A stretch of DNA of 42,277 bases, taken from JANNMJ01 sp031397815. Its GTDB lineage: Bacteria; Bacteroidota; Bacteroidia; Cytophagales; Hymenobacteraceae. Positions within the stretch are counted from its first letter, which is position 1, and each line of letters starts with the position of its first letter. The position numbers and the translations under genes were made by a program. Shown here piece by piece: positions 15,464-23,854 of this stretch. The notes under the pieces are model-generated. The model was given only the letters and a program-made list of their open reading frames with translations, searched no databases and was not told where the DNA came from. The stretch is taken from contig JANNMJ010000108.1 of assembly GCA_031397815.1 (NCBI GenBank), forward strand, positions 1 through 42,277. The letters are read 5' to 3'.

Positions 15464-17359
15464 ATGCTGTCAATTTCCTCTCATTCGCTGTTACTCGCGA
15501 CGCTCACGGCGACCCTTGTCGGTTGCTCGACGCCGCGCCCGTCCGCGACGCCCGGCTCTGCTGCGGCTTCCTCAACCTCCGCTTCCATGGCTACTACCTC
15601 TGCCGCTGCTGAAGCCGACGATAAGCTCGTCGTCTACCAATGTCTGCCGCGCTTGTTCACCAACACCGCCACCGCCAACAAGCCGTGGGGCACGTCCGAG
15701 GAGAACGGCGTCGGGAAGTTCGAGCAGATTAACGATAAGGCGCTGGCAGAGATGAAAGCTCTCGGTATCACGCACATGTGGTACACCGGCATCTTGGAGC
15801 ACGCCACCATGACGGCCTACCCCGGTATGCCCGCCGACGACGCCGACGTGGTAAAGGGCCGCGCCGGTTCGCCGTACGCTATCCGCGATTATTACGACGT
15901 TGACCCCGACCTCGCCACCTCCCCCGAAAAGCGGATGCAGGAATGGGAGGCGCTCATCAAGCGCACCCACAAAGCGGGGATGAAAGTGGTGATGGACTTT
16001 ATTCCGAACCACGTCGCGCGGTCGTATAAATCGGATGCGAAACCCGCTGGAGTCGTCGATCTAGGCGCTGAAGACGACCAAACGCGTCTTTTCGCCCCGA
16101 ACAACAACTTTTATTACCTGCCCGGCCAAGCCTTTGTGGTGCCGAAGCAGAACAACCCGCTCGCCGGTGCCGTGGCGCCCGGCGAAGACGGCAAGTACGC
16201 CGAAAACCCCGCCAAAGCCACCGGCAACGACGTATTCACCGCCGCCCCGTCCCTCGATGATTGGTTCGAGACGTGCAAGCTCAATTACGGTTGGGATTAC
16301 GCCGAGGGTAAGAAGATTCCGCACTTCAACCCCGTGCCGAGTACGTGGCTCAAGATGCGCGACATCCTGATTTATTGGGCGGAAAAAGACGTCGATATGT
16401 TCCGCTGCGACGTGGCCGAGATGGTGCCCGTCGAGTTCTGGGCGTGGTGCATTCCGGAAGTGAAGCGGGTTCGGCCGGCGGTTAAGTTCGTGGCCGAGAT
16501 CTATAATCCGGCGGCGTACCACAGCTACGTGCAGGTCGGGAAGTTCGATTATCTCTACGATAAAGTCGGCCTCTACGACCGTTTGCGCGAGCTGATGGCG
16601 GGCGGCGGCTCCACCGGCAAGCTCGATTATCTGTGGCAGCAGGAATCGCGCGGGTTGGAGCGCAACATGTACCGCTTCCTCGAAAACCACGACGAGCAGC
16701 GCATCGCGTCGCCGCAGTTTGCGACCAACGCCAAAACCGGGATTCCCGGCATGACCGTCACCGCCCTCCTCAACAAAGGCCCTGTGATGGTGTATTTCGG
16801 GCAGGAAGTGGGCGAGCCGGGCACTGATGCCGAAGGCTTCAGCTCGCAGGACGGCCGCACCACGATTTTCGATTATTGGGGCGTGCCCGAGCACCAGAAA
16901 TGGCTCAACGGCGGCAAATTCGACGGCGGTAAGCTCTCCACTGACCAGAAAGCGCTGCGGGCGTTTTACAGCAAGCTGCTCAACCTCTGCACCGCCAACG
17001 CCGCCATTCGCACCGGCGATTTCTACGGACTTCATTTCGCCAACGAGCGCGGCCAAGGTGCCGGTTACGACGACCAGAAGTGCTACACTTTCATGCGTTA
17101 CGAGGGCGAGGAACGCGTGCTGGTAGTCGTCAATTTCGACCGGGAAAAAGCGCACGACGCCACCCTGCGCATCCCCGAAGCGGCGCTCAAAACCGTCGGC
17201 CTCCCCACCACCGGCCGGCTCCGCTTCACCGATCAGCTCCTCACCAAAAACGAGCTGGCCGTCGAAGCCGCCGACCTCTACGGCGCCACCCCCGACAAAG
17301 GCCTGAAAGTCGGCCTGCCGCCGCTGAGCGCCTTCGTCTTCCGGATAACGAGTAAATAA
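15464..17359 (+). CDS. GH13 alpha-amylase family lipoprotein
   Basis: A 631-residue second GH13 enzyme. It has a lipoprotein signal (hydrophobic leader, LVGC with Cys at about residue 21) and a Ser/Ala/Thr linker to about 50. The catalytic barrel carries VVMDFIPNHV, FRCDVAEM with nucleophile Asp316, FVAEIYNP with Glu345 and ENHDEQ with Asp410, then a C-terminal beta domain ending about residue 630. The active site looks intact. It differs clearly from the SusA-like enzyme upstream: no cyclomaltodextrinase N-domain, and long inserts after region I. Lipid anchoring suggests an outer-membrane or periplasmic maltodextrin-hydrolase role. I prefer the ATG at 15464; a GTG 18 bases upstream overlaps the SDR stop. 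Probably co-transcribed with the SDR. Confidence 0.87.
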   Translation: MLSISSHSLLLATLTATLVGCSTPRPSATPGSAAASSTSASMATTSAAAEADDKLVVYQCLPRLFTNTATANKPWGTSEENGVGKFEQINDKALAEMKALGITHMWYTGILEHATMTAYPGMPADDADVVKGRAGSPYAIRDYYDVDPDLATSPEKRMQEWEALIKRTHKAGMKVVMDFIPNHVARSYKSDAKPAGVVDLGAEDDQTRLFAPNNNFYYLPGQAFVVPKQNNPLAGAVAPGEDGKYAENPAKATGNDVFTAAPSLDDWFETCKLNYGWDYAEGKKIPHFNPVPSTWLKMRDILIYWAEKDVDMFRCDVAEMVPVEFWAWCIPEVKRVRPAVKFVAEIYNPAAYHSYVQVGKFDYLYDKVGLYDRLRELMAGGGSTGKLDYLWQQESRGLERNMYRFLENHDEQRIASPQFATNAKTGIPGMTVTALLNKGPVMVYFGQEVGEPGTDAEGFSSQDGRTTIFDYWGVPEHQKWLNGGKFDGGKLSTDQKALRAFYSKLLNLCTANAAIRTGDFYGLHFANERGQGAGYDDQKCYTFMRYEGEERVLVVVNFDREKAHDATLRIPEAALKTVGLPTTGRLRFTDQLLTKNELAVEAADLYGATPDKGLKVGLPPLSAFVFRITSK

Positions 17360-17583
17360 GGCGCCGCAAACGACGAATTATCAACTAAATCCGCCGTTTG
17401 CTGCTGATTTCCCATTCCTTCGGCCGTACTTTTCGGATTCTGCCAAACTAGCCGCCTTCCGGCGGAGTTAGCGGACTGTCCGGTAATTGTTCGGCGGTAA
17501 TTGTCCGGCGATAATCCGATGAGTATCCGGCTGCGGGCCGGATGCCCGGCAGCGTTCTTTTTCTTCCGTACCTCGCGCTTTGT

Positions 17584-19233
17584 ATGGCCACAATGGCACC
17601 CACCGCCGCACCTTCTACGCGGCGCCTACCTCGGCTTTCGTTCTGGCAAATCTGGAACATGAGCTTCGGTTTCCTCGGAATCCAGTTCGGTTTCGAGCTT
17701 CAGAACTCCAACGTCAGTCGCATCTTCGAGACGCTCGGCGCGAATAAAGACGACCTGCCGCTCCTCTGGATTGCCGCGCCCGTCACGGGCTTGCTCGTGC
17801 AGCCCGTCATCGGCTATTTCTCCGACCGTACATGGCACCCGACGTGGGGCCGCCGTCGGCCGTTCTTCTTTGCGGGCGCCGTGATGGCGACGCTCGCGCT
17901 GTTTTTCATGCCGAACTCGTCGTCGCTCCTCATCGCGGCGAGTATGCTGTGGATTATGGACGCGTCGATCAACATCTCGATGGAGCCGTTCCGCGCGTTC
18001 GTCGGCGATAAGCTGCCGCCGGAGCAGCGCACGGCGGGCTTCGCGATGCAATCGTTCTTCATCGGCATCGGCTCGGTCATCGCGGCGCTGCTGCCGTGGA
18101 TTTTTGCCAACTGGTTTCACATCTCGAACGAGGCTCCTTCCGGGCAGATTCCGCCGTCGGTGAAGTATGCGTTTTACGTTGGGGCTGCTGCGTTCTTTCT
18201 GGCCGTGATGTACACCGTCCTCACCACCAAGGAGTTTCCGCCGGAGAACATGCACGAGTTCGAAGAGGAGAAAGCGCGCACGAAAGTCTTCGACGGCCTG
18301 AAAGAGTCGTTCCTCGGCATCTTCCACATGCCCCAGACGATGAGTCAGCTCGCGATGGTGCAGCTCTTCACGTGGTTTGCGCTCTTCGCGATGTGGATTT
18401 ACTCCACGAACGCCGTCACGAGCAATATCTACCAGATGCAGGTGCCGGACGCCACGTACTCGCGCATCAAAGCGCGGCTCACGGATGAGCAGAAAAACGC
18501 CGCCCTAATCCCGCAGAAGAGCTTCTCCGATATGTTCACGCTCGCGACGGCTTCCGCCGCCGAGAACCGCGCCAAGCAGCTCAATTCGTTGCAGAGCGAT
18601 ATCGCTGACGTGGAGCGCTTCCAAGCGGCGGCGCCTACGAAGGTCATCACGAGCAATCTGGCGAAGTATTACCTCGAATCGGGGCAGCCGACGGCTACGG
18701 AAACGGCCGACCTCAAGCGGGTGCAGAAAGAGTACGAAACCGGCGCCGATTGGCTCGGCGTCTGCTCGTCGGTTCGGAACGCGGTGGCGGCGATTTTCGC
18801 CTTCCTGCTGCCGGTTTTCGCGCGCCGCACGAGCCGCCGCACCACCCACATGGTCTGCCTGCTGATTGGCGGGCTAGGCCTGATGTCGCTCAAGTTCATC
18901 ACCGACCCAAAGCTGCTCGTCGTTTCGATGGCAATGGTTGGGGTGGCGTGGGCGAGTATCCTGTCGATGCCGTACGCGATGCTGGCTGGCGCGCTGCCCG
19001 CCTCGCGGATGGGGTATTACATGGGCGTCTTCAACTTCTTCATCGTGATTCCGCAGATCGTCGCCGCCACCGTCCTCGGTTATCTGACGATGCACGTTTT
19101 CGGGGGAAATACGATGAACACGCTCGTCTTCGGCGGCGTGTCGATGCTTATCGCTGCCCTGTTGACCCTGCGCGTGAACGACGACGAGCGCTCGGCGCGT
19201 CCCGCCATCGAGCCGGCGCATCCGGTGAGTTAA
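17584..19233 (+). CDS. MFS sugar transporter (maltose/sucrose type) with a large helical insertion
   Basis: A 549-residue inner-membrane permease of the major facilitator superfamily, resembling the GPH/SLC45-like maltose and sucrose carriers. Evidence: NMSFGFLGIQFGFELQNSN in TM1, PVIGYFSDRTWHPTWGRRRP after TM2, and about 12 hydrophobic helices. Placed after two GH13 enzymes, it probably imports maltose or short maltodextrins by proton symport (inference). The unusual part is about residues 285-385: a hydrophilic, largely helical stretch of roughly 100 residues between TM7 and TM8 (AENRAKQLNSLQSDIADVER and similar), where ordinary members have a short loop. The ATG at 17584 precedes the conserved SFWQIWNMSFG by about 18 residues. 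The 224-base gap before it may hold its own promoter, but I see no clear one. Confidence 0.85.
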   Translation: MATMAPTAAPSTRRLPRLSFWQIWNMSFGFLGIQFGFELQNSNVSRIFETLGANKDDLPLLWIAAPVTGLLVQPVIGYFSDRTWHPTWGRRRPFFFAGAVMATLALFFMPNSSSLLIAASMLWIMDASINISMEPFRAFVGDKLPPEQRTAGFAMQSFFIGIGSVIAALLPWIFANWFHISNEAPSGQIPPSVKYAFYVGAAAFFLAVMYTVLTTKEFPPENMHEFEEEKARTKVFDGLKESFLGIFHMPQTMSQLAMVQLFTWFALFAMWIYSTNAVTSNIYQMQVPDATYSRIKARLTDEQKNAALIPQKSFSDMFTLATASAAENRAKQLNSLQSDIADVERFQAAAPTKVITSNLAKYYLESGQPTATETADLKRVQKEYETGADWLGVCSSVRNAVAAIFAFLLPVFARRTSRRTTHMVCLLIGGLGLMSLKFITDPKLLVVSMAMVGVAWASILSMPYAMLAGALPASRMGYYMGVFNFFIVIPQIVAATVLGYLTMHVFGGNTMNTLVFGGVSMLIAALLTLRVNDDERSARPAIEPAHPVS

Positions 19234-19280
19234 CGTCAACTGACGCAGCCAAAAACGGCTGTCGCTTTCCTGCATTCAAA

Positions 19281-19334
19281 AACTGGGCAGGTACTTACCC
19301 GACGATAGACTCGCGGATAGGTGCCTGCCCAGTT
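19281..19334. terminator. Convergent hairpin between the MFS gene and the gene at 19366
   Basis: AACTGGGCAGGTAC (19281-19294) pairs with 19321-19334 in 13 of 14 positions, with a 26-base loop. TTCTCTTT follows on the plus side and an A-rich stretch precedes it, so it may terminate both convergent genes. Confidence 0.5.
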
Positions 19335-19365
19335 CTCTTTAGTCAGTTCAGAAGTACAATCAGGC

Positions 19366-19869
19366 CTATTGCCCGCCCGCCGCTTCGCTCATCGCGGCTT
19401 GCTGCTTCAAGGCTTCCGGGATACCAAGCTTTTTCTCGCGCATCGCCGCATAAGCGCGGAATTGCTGCTCGCTGAGCGCATCTTTCAACAGAGAAAGGCG
19501 GCTTTGCCCAATCTTATCGATTTCGGCGGCCATCAGGCTGAGCTGCCGGGCGTACGTGCGCCGCGCTTCTTCCACCCGCTCCACCGATTGCAGGTTGATT
19601 TGCTGCACCCGCTTACTCTGGTCGGCCGTCAGGCCGAGGGCTTGCGCCATCGAAACTGTCATCTGGCGGGCACGCTCTTCCGGTTTGATACCACCGACGG
19701 GCGCGAGCGGCGCGGTGGCTTTCGGGGCGGCGGCTCCCGTAGGTTTACGGGCCGCAGGGGCAGATTTTGCCGCTGGTTTTGCCGCAGTCGTAGAAGACTG
19801 CGCCTGAACCTGAGCCGCGCTCAGCAACAGGAGGAAAACCGGGAAGGCGAAAGGCAATCGAACGGACAC
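19366..19869 (-). CDS. Small exported helical protein, Spy/CpxP-like organisation
   Basis: About 167 residues. The GTG at 19869 (MSVRLPFAFPVFLLLLSAAQ...) gives a clean signal peptide ending QVQA; a longer frame back to 19947 adds only a Ser/Ala-rich stretch. An Ala/Lys/Pro-rich linker (about 25-60) leads to a mostly helical domain with MAQALGLTADQSKRVQQINL, RRTYARQLSLMAAEIDKI and ALSEQQFRAYAAMREKKLG. The pattern 'L(T/S)xxQ...I...' with periodic charged helices resembles the DUF4890/Spy-like periplasmic proteins of Bacteroidota, some of which respond to envelope stress. That assignment is by pattern only. It is convergent with the MFS gene. Confidence 0.65.
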   Translation of the reverse strand: MSVRLPFAFPVFLLLLSAAQVQAQSSTTAAKPAAKSAPAARKPTGAAAPKATAPLAPVGGIKPEERARQMTVSMAQALGLTADQSKRVQQINLQSVERVEEARRTYARQLSLMAAEIDKIGQSRLSLLKDALSEQQFRAYAAMREKKLGIPEALKQQAAMSEAAGGQ

Positions 19870-20080
19870 GCTTTCTGGTTCGAGAAGGTGATGGGGGAGG
19901 AGGGAAGCCGACGAAGCCGGAGAAGCTGACGCCGCATTCCCGGACACTTGGCAAGCTGCGGGCCAAACCTACAGCCGCTCGGGTGCGGTTCCGCCGCCGC
20001 TAGTGCCTTTCGGTTGCGCAACCGGTTCCGGCGTAGCCGCTACAAGATTGATGACACCCGAAACCTCTCTCTGCGCTGGG

Positions 20081-20971
20081 CTATAATTTATCGGCTATTT
20101 CGCGCCCAGGGTAGCTGCTGTAGCCGTGCGGGTTGATGTGAATGCCGGGCTGCAAAATCAGCCGGTAAGCAATGAGAATGGCAAGCGTAACCCCGAGCAG
20201 CTTCTTGGAAAGCGTGGTGCGGCGCGGGGCCTGCACGGTCATCTCGTGCATCTCGTACCGACAACCGACCGCCAGCGAAATCAGAATCAGCAGAATCGAG
20301 AGCTGATGGGTCTGTTCCAGAATCGTCATCACTGGAAACTTACACGCGTTGATGACGAGCGTGCCGAGCGCCCACGGTGCGAAAATCATCGTCCAGATGA
20401 GAGTAGGGCGGTTATCGAGCCGAATCAGACTAATCGAGTCGCAGGTTTTTAGAAACGACAAGCTGAGCTTGTAACCAATGAGCAAGCACACGATGGCAAA
20501 GACAAAGCCCAAGCCCACTGCCGGAATGTTGGAATAAGTGAACAGCCAGCGCGGTGAGCACCAGAAGCCGTCGCGCACGAAGTTGTCGGCCGGCATCGCC
20601 CCAAAAAACTGATTGCAGCCGTGGATGACCAGCCACACGTAAAAGCTCTTCTTCAAGCCGCGCTGCTCGGAAGCCGGCTGGAGCTTAAGGAAAAAGTAGC
20701 CCGCGAGCAGTAAAGCCAACGTCTGCCCAATCGCAAAAATCAGAATCACCGCCGACCGCCGCCACTCGTGTTCCTGAATAGTGAATTGCAGCTTGCTGGG
20801 CGTCATGATGGTCGGTATCACGAAGACATACGACATCGCGACCTCCGCCAGCTGCACCACCGAATGCATGACCAAATAGGCCAGCACGTAAAAAGCCGTA
20901 GAGTGTAACGCAATGATAGCCAGCTTGCTTGCAGAAAGTTGCGGCTCGGTAGAAGTGGGCGCGAGCGCCAT
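20081..20971 (-). CDS. Polytopic inner-membrane protein, about seven TM helices, unknown
   Basis: A 296-residue protein I cannot place in a family. Hydrophobic helices lie at about 16-45, 72-95, 108-125, 150-172, 195-218, 228-245 and 262-280. Notable loop features: IHGCNQFFGAMPADNFVRDG after the third helix, FAPWALGTLVINACKFPV near the fifth, and a Tyr/Pro/Gly-rich C-terminus (INPHGYSSYPG). No HExxH, CaaX-protease or transporter signature is visible. The ATG at 20971 starts a short soluble stretch before the first helix; the open frame upstream to 21181 looks non-coding. Both flanks are intergenic, so there is no operon clue. Isolated membrane protein; no function suggested. Confidence 0.65.
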   Translation of the reverse strand: MALAPTSTEPQLSASKLAIIALHSTAFYVLAYLVMHSVVQLAEVAMSYVFVIPTIMTPSKLQFTIQEHEWRRSAVILIFAIGQTLALLLAGYFFLKLQPASEQRGLKKSFYVWLVIHGCNQFFGAMPADNFVRDGFWCSPRWLFTYSNIPAVGLGFVFAIVCLLIGYKLSLSFLKTCDSISLIRLDNRPTLIWTMIFAPWALGTLVINACKFPVMTILEQTHQLSILLILISLAVGCRYEMHEMTVQAPRRTTLSKKLLGVTLAILIAYRLILQPGIHINPHGYSSYPGREIADKL

Positions 20972-21239
20972 AGCAGGAAAGTCGAAAAAGCCCTTAACGG
21001 ACGGATGGATACGAGGGAGTGAGCAGCGTGTATTGGGCGAATTTACGTCGGCGCCGTCGTGCAACGGCCGTATTCGAAAGGAAGATTCTCGTATCGATTT
21101 AACGCTCCTTCCGCTCATTGGGCCGCAGCGGCGCCGGATGGCCCAGCAACTTCCATTTCTGGCTCCCGTTTGACACTGCAATCAGCCGCCGCCGCTCTCT
21201 CCAAACGGGCGGTTACTCGCGAGCGATTTCCACTCCCTT

Positions 21240-21683
21240 ATGAACACTCGGCCTACGCGCGCCCTACTCGATTCGCGGCAGAAACGCCTCTACTTTTTTC
21301 AGAACCTCCTCCTCGTCGCTACCGCCGACGGCTACCTCGACGATCAAGAGGGGGAGTTCCTGCTCGATATCGGGCGGCAGCTGGAGCTTTCGGCGGAAGA
21401 TGTTGAGCCGATCATCTCCAATTATCAGCTCCTGACGTTCATCATCCCCGAAACCGGTCTGGAGCGCACTTTCGAGCTGCAAACGCTGGTGCTGATGATG
21501 ATGGAAGACGGCCAAATCGATGAGCGCGAGTACGCGCTGTGCCTAGAGTACGCGACGCGCATCGGTTACGGCCGCGCTTTCCTCGACGATCTCGTCGCGA
21601 AGTTCAGCCAGCCCGCTGCCGGTCAATCTGACCAATCTGGGCCGCGCGCCACGCCTTCCGCTGCTGATTCCCCGCAAGCGTAA
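21240..21683 (+). CDS. TerB-like (tellurite-resistance TerB fold) protein
   Basis: 147 residues, cytoplasmic, all-helical. It has the TerB-like pattern of two similar halves each beginning with an acidic Asp-Gly segment: LLLVATADGYLDDQEGEFLLDIG (about 24-46) and LVLMMMEDGQIDEREYALCLEYA (about 84-106). These resemble the metal-binding Asp/Glu sites of the TerB/DjlA N-terminal fold. The last 25 residues are a disordered Ser/Ala/Gln tail. TerB-like domains occur in stress and phage-defence contexts and in DnaJ-type proteins. Here the domain stands alone without ter genes, so tellurite resistance is not implied. A strong terminator follows. Confidence 0.65.
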   Translation: MNTRPTRALLDSRQKRLYFFQNLLLVATADGYLDDQEGEFLLDIGRQLELSAEDVEPIISNYQLLTFIIPETGLERTFELQTLVLMMMEDGQIDEREYALCLEYATRIGYGRAFLDDLVAKFSQPAAGQSDQSGPRATPSAADSPQA

Positions 21684-21704
21684 TCTGCGTTCTCTGGTGA
21701 TCTG

Positions 21705-21756
21705 AAAAAAGGAAAAGCCCGCGTACCGATATCGGCGCGCGGGCTTTTCCTTTTTT
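21705..21756. terminator. Bidirectional intrinsic terminator
   Basis: A perfect 19-bp stem (21705-21723 with 21738-21756) starting with six A and ending with six T. The loop contains a second small palindrome (CCGATATCGG). It lies between two convergent genes and suits both. Confidence 0.9.
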
Positions 21757-21810
21757 AACTTTTTCAAGCAGCTTCGGGCCGAAGTCCGAAGCAGTCAAAT
21801 CAACACCGTA

Positions 21811-22158
21811 TTAGCGAATGACCACTTTACGCATCTCGGCGTGGGTACCGTTCTCGATTTTCACGTAGTACAGCCCCGTCGCGAGGCTGCTCAGGTCAAT
21901 GGTGCGGCTGAACCGTGGCTCCGCGTCGCTGATGCTCTCGCGGTGCACTTCGTTACCGATTACGTTGAGCACCCGCAGCGTAGTGGCAGTGCCGTCGAAA
22001 CCGGTGACGGTGACGTGCAAAATGCCCGCGCTAGGGTTCGGGAACACCACAACGGTGCGTTCGTCAGCTGGGCCTCCGGGCCGTTCGGCTAATGTTTGCG
22101 CTCTGGCGAAAGAGCCAAGCGCCATAAAAACCAAAAGGAAAAGTAGGATTTTTTTCAT
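21811..22158 (-). CDS. Minimal type IX (Por) sorting-domain protein
   Basis: 115 residues: a signal peptide (MKKILLFLLVFMALGSFARA, ending at about 20), a 12-residue spacer, then a complete Por secretion C-terminal domain (VVVFPNPSAGILHVTVTGFD, LRVLNVIGNEV, then LSSLATGLYYVKIENG and a basic end KVVIR). Normally this domain is the tail of a large secreted cargo such as the protease at 8466. Here there is essentially no cargo. Either it is exported as a small surface beta-sandwich, or it is what remains of a larger gene. The start and frame are clean, so I regard it as intact. A -7-like box (TAAATTTG, 22297-22304) is about 140 bases upstream. Confidence 0.8.
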   Translation of the reverse strand: MKKILLFLLVFMALGSFARAQTLAERPGGPADERTVVVFPNPSAGILHVTVTGFDGTATTLRVLNVIGNEVHRESISDAEPRFSRTIDLSSLATGLYYVKIENGTHAEMRKVVIR

Positions 22159-22296
22159 AGGTCAAAATCCGCAGGTCGCGAGGGGAGGAAAAGTGGAGCG
22201 ATAGAATCTGAGTTACTAACGCCCAAAAAGAGCAGTAGGTTAGGGGCGAAAGCCGCAATACTGCACGAAATATACGTGCTTGCGGCGGTCAAAAGG

Positions 22297-22304
22297 CAAA
22301 TTTA
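22297..22304 (-). promoter_or_regulatory. Candidate -7 box for the minimal sorting-domain gene
   Basis: TAAATTTG on the minus strand is an exact match to TAnnTTTG. The surroundings are AT-rich, which raises the chance of coincidence. Confidence 0.35.
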
Positions 22305-22322
22305 GCACAAAATCTTTTGCTG

Positions 22323-22374
22323 AGGCCGCTTTTTCTTCGAGCTAACTTGGCCTAACACGACGAAAAAGCGGCCT
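22323..22374. repeat. 13-bp perfect inverted repeat (hairpin)
   Basis: AGGCCGCTTTTTC at 22323-22335 is mirrored at 22362-22374, with 26 bases between. It is non-coding and isolated between divergent genes. A T-rich stretch follows the right arm about ten bases on. Confidence 0.5.
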
Positions 22375-22675
22375 GAAGAGTCCGATTTTTTGCCTCAATG
22401 GCGATTTAGGCGCTGTGAGGGAAAGAAACTTTTTTCTGACGGTTCTGCTCGTCTCTCAACACCTGAGGCGCGGAACGAGTGAGCGAAATGGTACTTGACC
22501 GGGATGAAAGCCTTCGCCGCGCGGATCTGCTGCCGTAACCTTCCGGCGCCCGTCTGGGCATGGGGCCGCACCGCCGGGCAGATGGGCGCCTTTGGAGGCA
22601 AATCGAACAATCCGACGGCCCGCCCGTTTGGGCTACCTTACACGCTCTACTCGGCCTCTACTCGTCGTTGTCTTT

Positions 22676-23812
22676 ATGTCTGAAAGCTACCTGTGCGCCA
22701 TCGGGACGGCAACGCCGCCGCACCGGCTCCCGCAGACCCGCATTGCGGAGTTTATGATTCAGGCGCTCAAGCTCGACGAGGTGGCCGCCAAGCGGTTGCG
22801 CGTGCTCTACCGGGCATCGGGCATCGAGACGCGCCATACCGTAGTGCCCGACTACGGCCGCGAGCCCGCCGATTTCACGTTCTACCCGCCCGCCGCCGAT
22901 CTAGAGCCGTTCCCGACGGTCAGTCAGCGGATGGCCGCGTACCGCACGGCGGCAGTCCCGCTCTCCATTGCCGCCGTGAACGCGTGTATGGCCCAGCTAC
23001 CGGCGGTGGCGGTGGCATCGGTCACGCACCTGATTACGGTGAGCTGCACCGGCATGTACGCGCCCGGCCTTGATATCGACCTCGTAATGGGGCTCGGCCT
23101 AGCGCCGACGGTGCAGCGCACCGCCGTCAACTTCATGGGTTGCTATGCGGCGTTCAACGGCCTGAAGCTCGCCGATGCGATTTGCCGCGCCGACCCGGCC
23201 GCGCGGGTGCTCGTGGTTTGCACCGAGCTGTGCACGCTCCACTTCCAAAAGCACCTCACCGACGACCATTTCCTCTCGAACGCCTTATTCGCCGATGGCT
23301 CGGCGGCGGCGCTGGTAGCCGGGCAACCGCTGATGGGCGCGTATCCGGCGCTGGCGCTGGAAGGTGCGCACTGTGCGCTGGAACCGGCAGGCCAAGCCGA
23401 AATGGCGTGGCACATCGGCGATTCGGGTTTTGAGATGACGCTGTCGTCGTACGTGCCGGATTTGATTCGGCAGGGAATCGGGCGCCTGACCGATGGCTTG
23501 CTGCAAGCCTTGGGGCTGCACCTGCCCGATGATGTAGCGCACTTCGCGGTTCATCCGGGCGGGAAGCGGATTCTGGAAGTCATCGAGCAGGCGCTGGAGC
23601 TGCCGCGCGCCGCCAACCGCCACGCCTACGCGGTGCTGCGCGAGTACGGCAACATGTCGTCGGCGACGGTGCTCTTCGTGCTCCAACATCTGCTGCGCGA
23701 CCTTACGCCCGCCAACCACGGCGAGCGCGTCTTGTCCTTCGCCTTCGGCCCCGGCCTGACGCTCGAATCGCTCCTGTTCCGCATCGTAGCGCCCGACTCG
23801 GCGGACGCGTAG
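22676..23812 (+). CDS. Type III polyketide synthase (chalcone/stilbene synthase family)
   Basis: A 378-residue homodimeric-type condensing enzyme of the chalcone synthase superfamily. It loads an acyl-CoA starter and extends it with malonyl-CoA to give alkylresorcinols, alkylpyrones or similar. The catalytic triad is complete: Cys156 (NFMGCYAAFNG), His293 (FAVHPGGKRILE) and Asn326 (YGNMSSAT). The C-terminal FAFGPGLTLES is the usual GFGPG loop. The ATG at 22676 gives the standard N-terminus (SYLCAIGTATPPHR). Upstream in-frame codons are read from non-coding DNA. A methyltransferase follows 42 bases later in the same direction. In related bacteria such pairs are often joined by an FAD-dependent oxidoreductase, which is absent here. 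Confidence 0.92.
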   Translation: MSESYLCAIGTATPPHRLPQTRIAEFMIQALKLDEVAAKRLRVLYRASGIETRHTVVPDYGREPADFTFYPPAADLEPFPTVSQRMAAYRTAAVPLSIAAVNACMAQLPAVAVASVTHLITVSCTGMYAPGLDIDLVMGLGLAPTVQRTAVNFMGCYAAFNGLKLADAICRADPAARVLVVCTELCTLHFQKHLTDDHFLSNALFADGSAAALVAGQPLMGAYPALALEGAHCALEPAGQAEMAWHIGDSGFEMTLSSYVPDLIRQGIGRLTDGLLQALGLHLPDDVAHFAVHPGGKRILEVIEQALELPRAANRHAYAVLREYGNMSSATVLFVLQHLLRDLTPANHGERVLSFAFGPGLTLESLLFRIVAPDSADA

Positions 23813-23854
23813 CCGCTGTTCGCCCTCAATCGTCCTGAAATTCCCTCGCGGCCC

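Larger units (their letters stand above)
22159..22675. other. 517-bp intergenic region between divergent genes
   Basis: No convincing ORF; it is less GC-rich than the flanks in its first half. It holds a -7-like box for the sorting-domain gene (22297-22304) and a perfect 13-bp hairpin (22323-22335 with 22362-22374, AGGCCGCTTTTTC) able to terminate or attenuate transcription. The last 200 bases are GC-rich, with no clear promoter for the polyketide synthase. Confidence 0.6.

Noticed and set aside
16061..17155. 364-codon minus-strand ORF inside the second GH13 gene
   Set aside because: Antisense shadow; the GH13 catalytic residues lie on the plus strand.
21240..21683. Tellurite-resistance operon
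   Set aside because: Only a lone TerB-like domain; no terA, terC, terD or terZ-type genes nearby.
22592..22675. N-terminal extension of the polyketide synthase
   Set aside because: The frame is open, but the family N-terminus begins at the ATG at 22676, and the upstream translation is Arg/Pro-rich without homology-like features.
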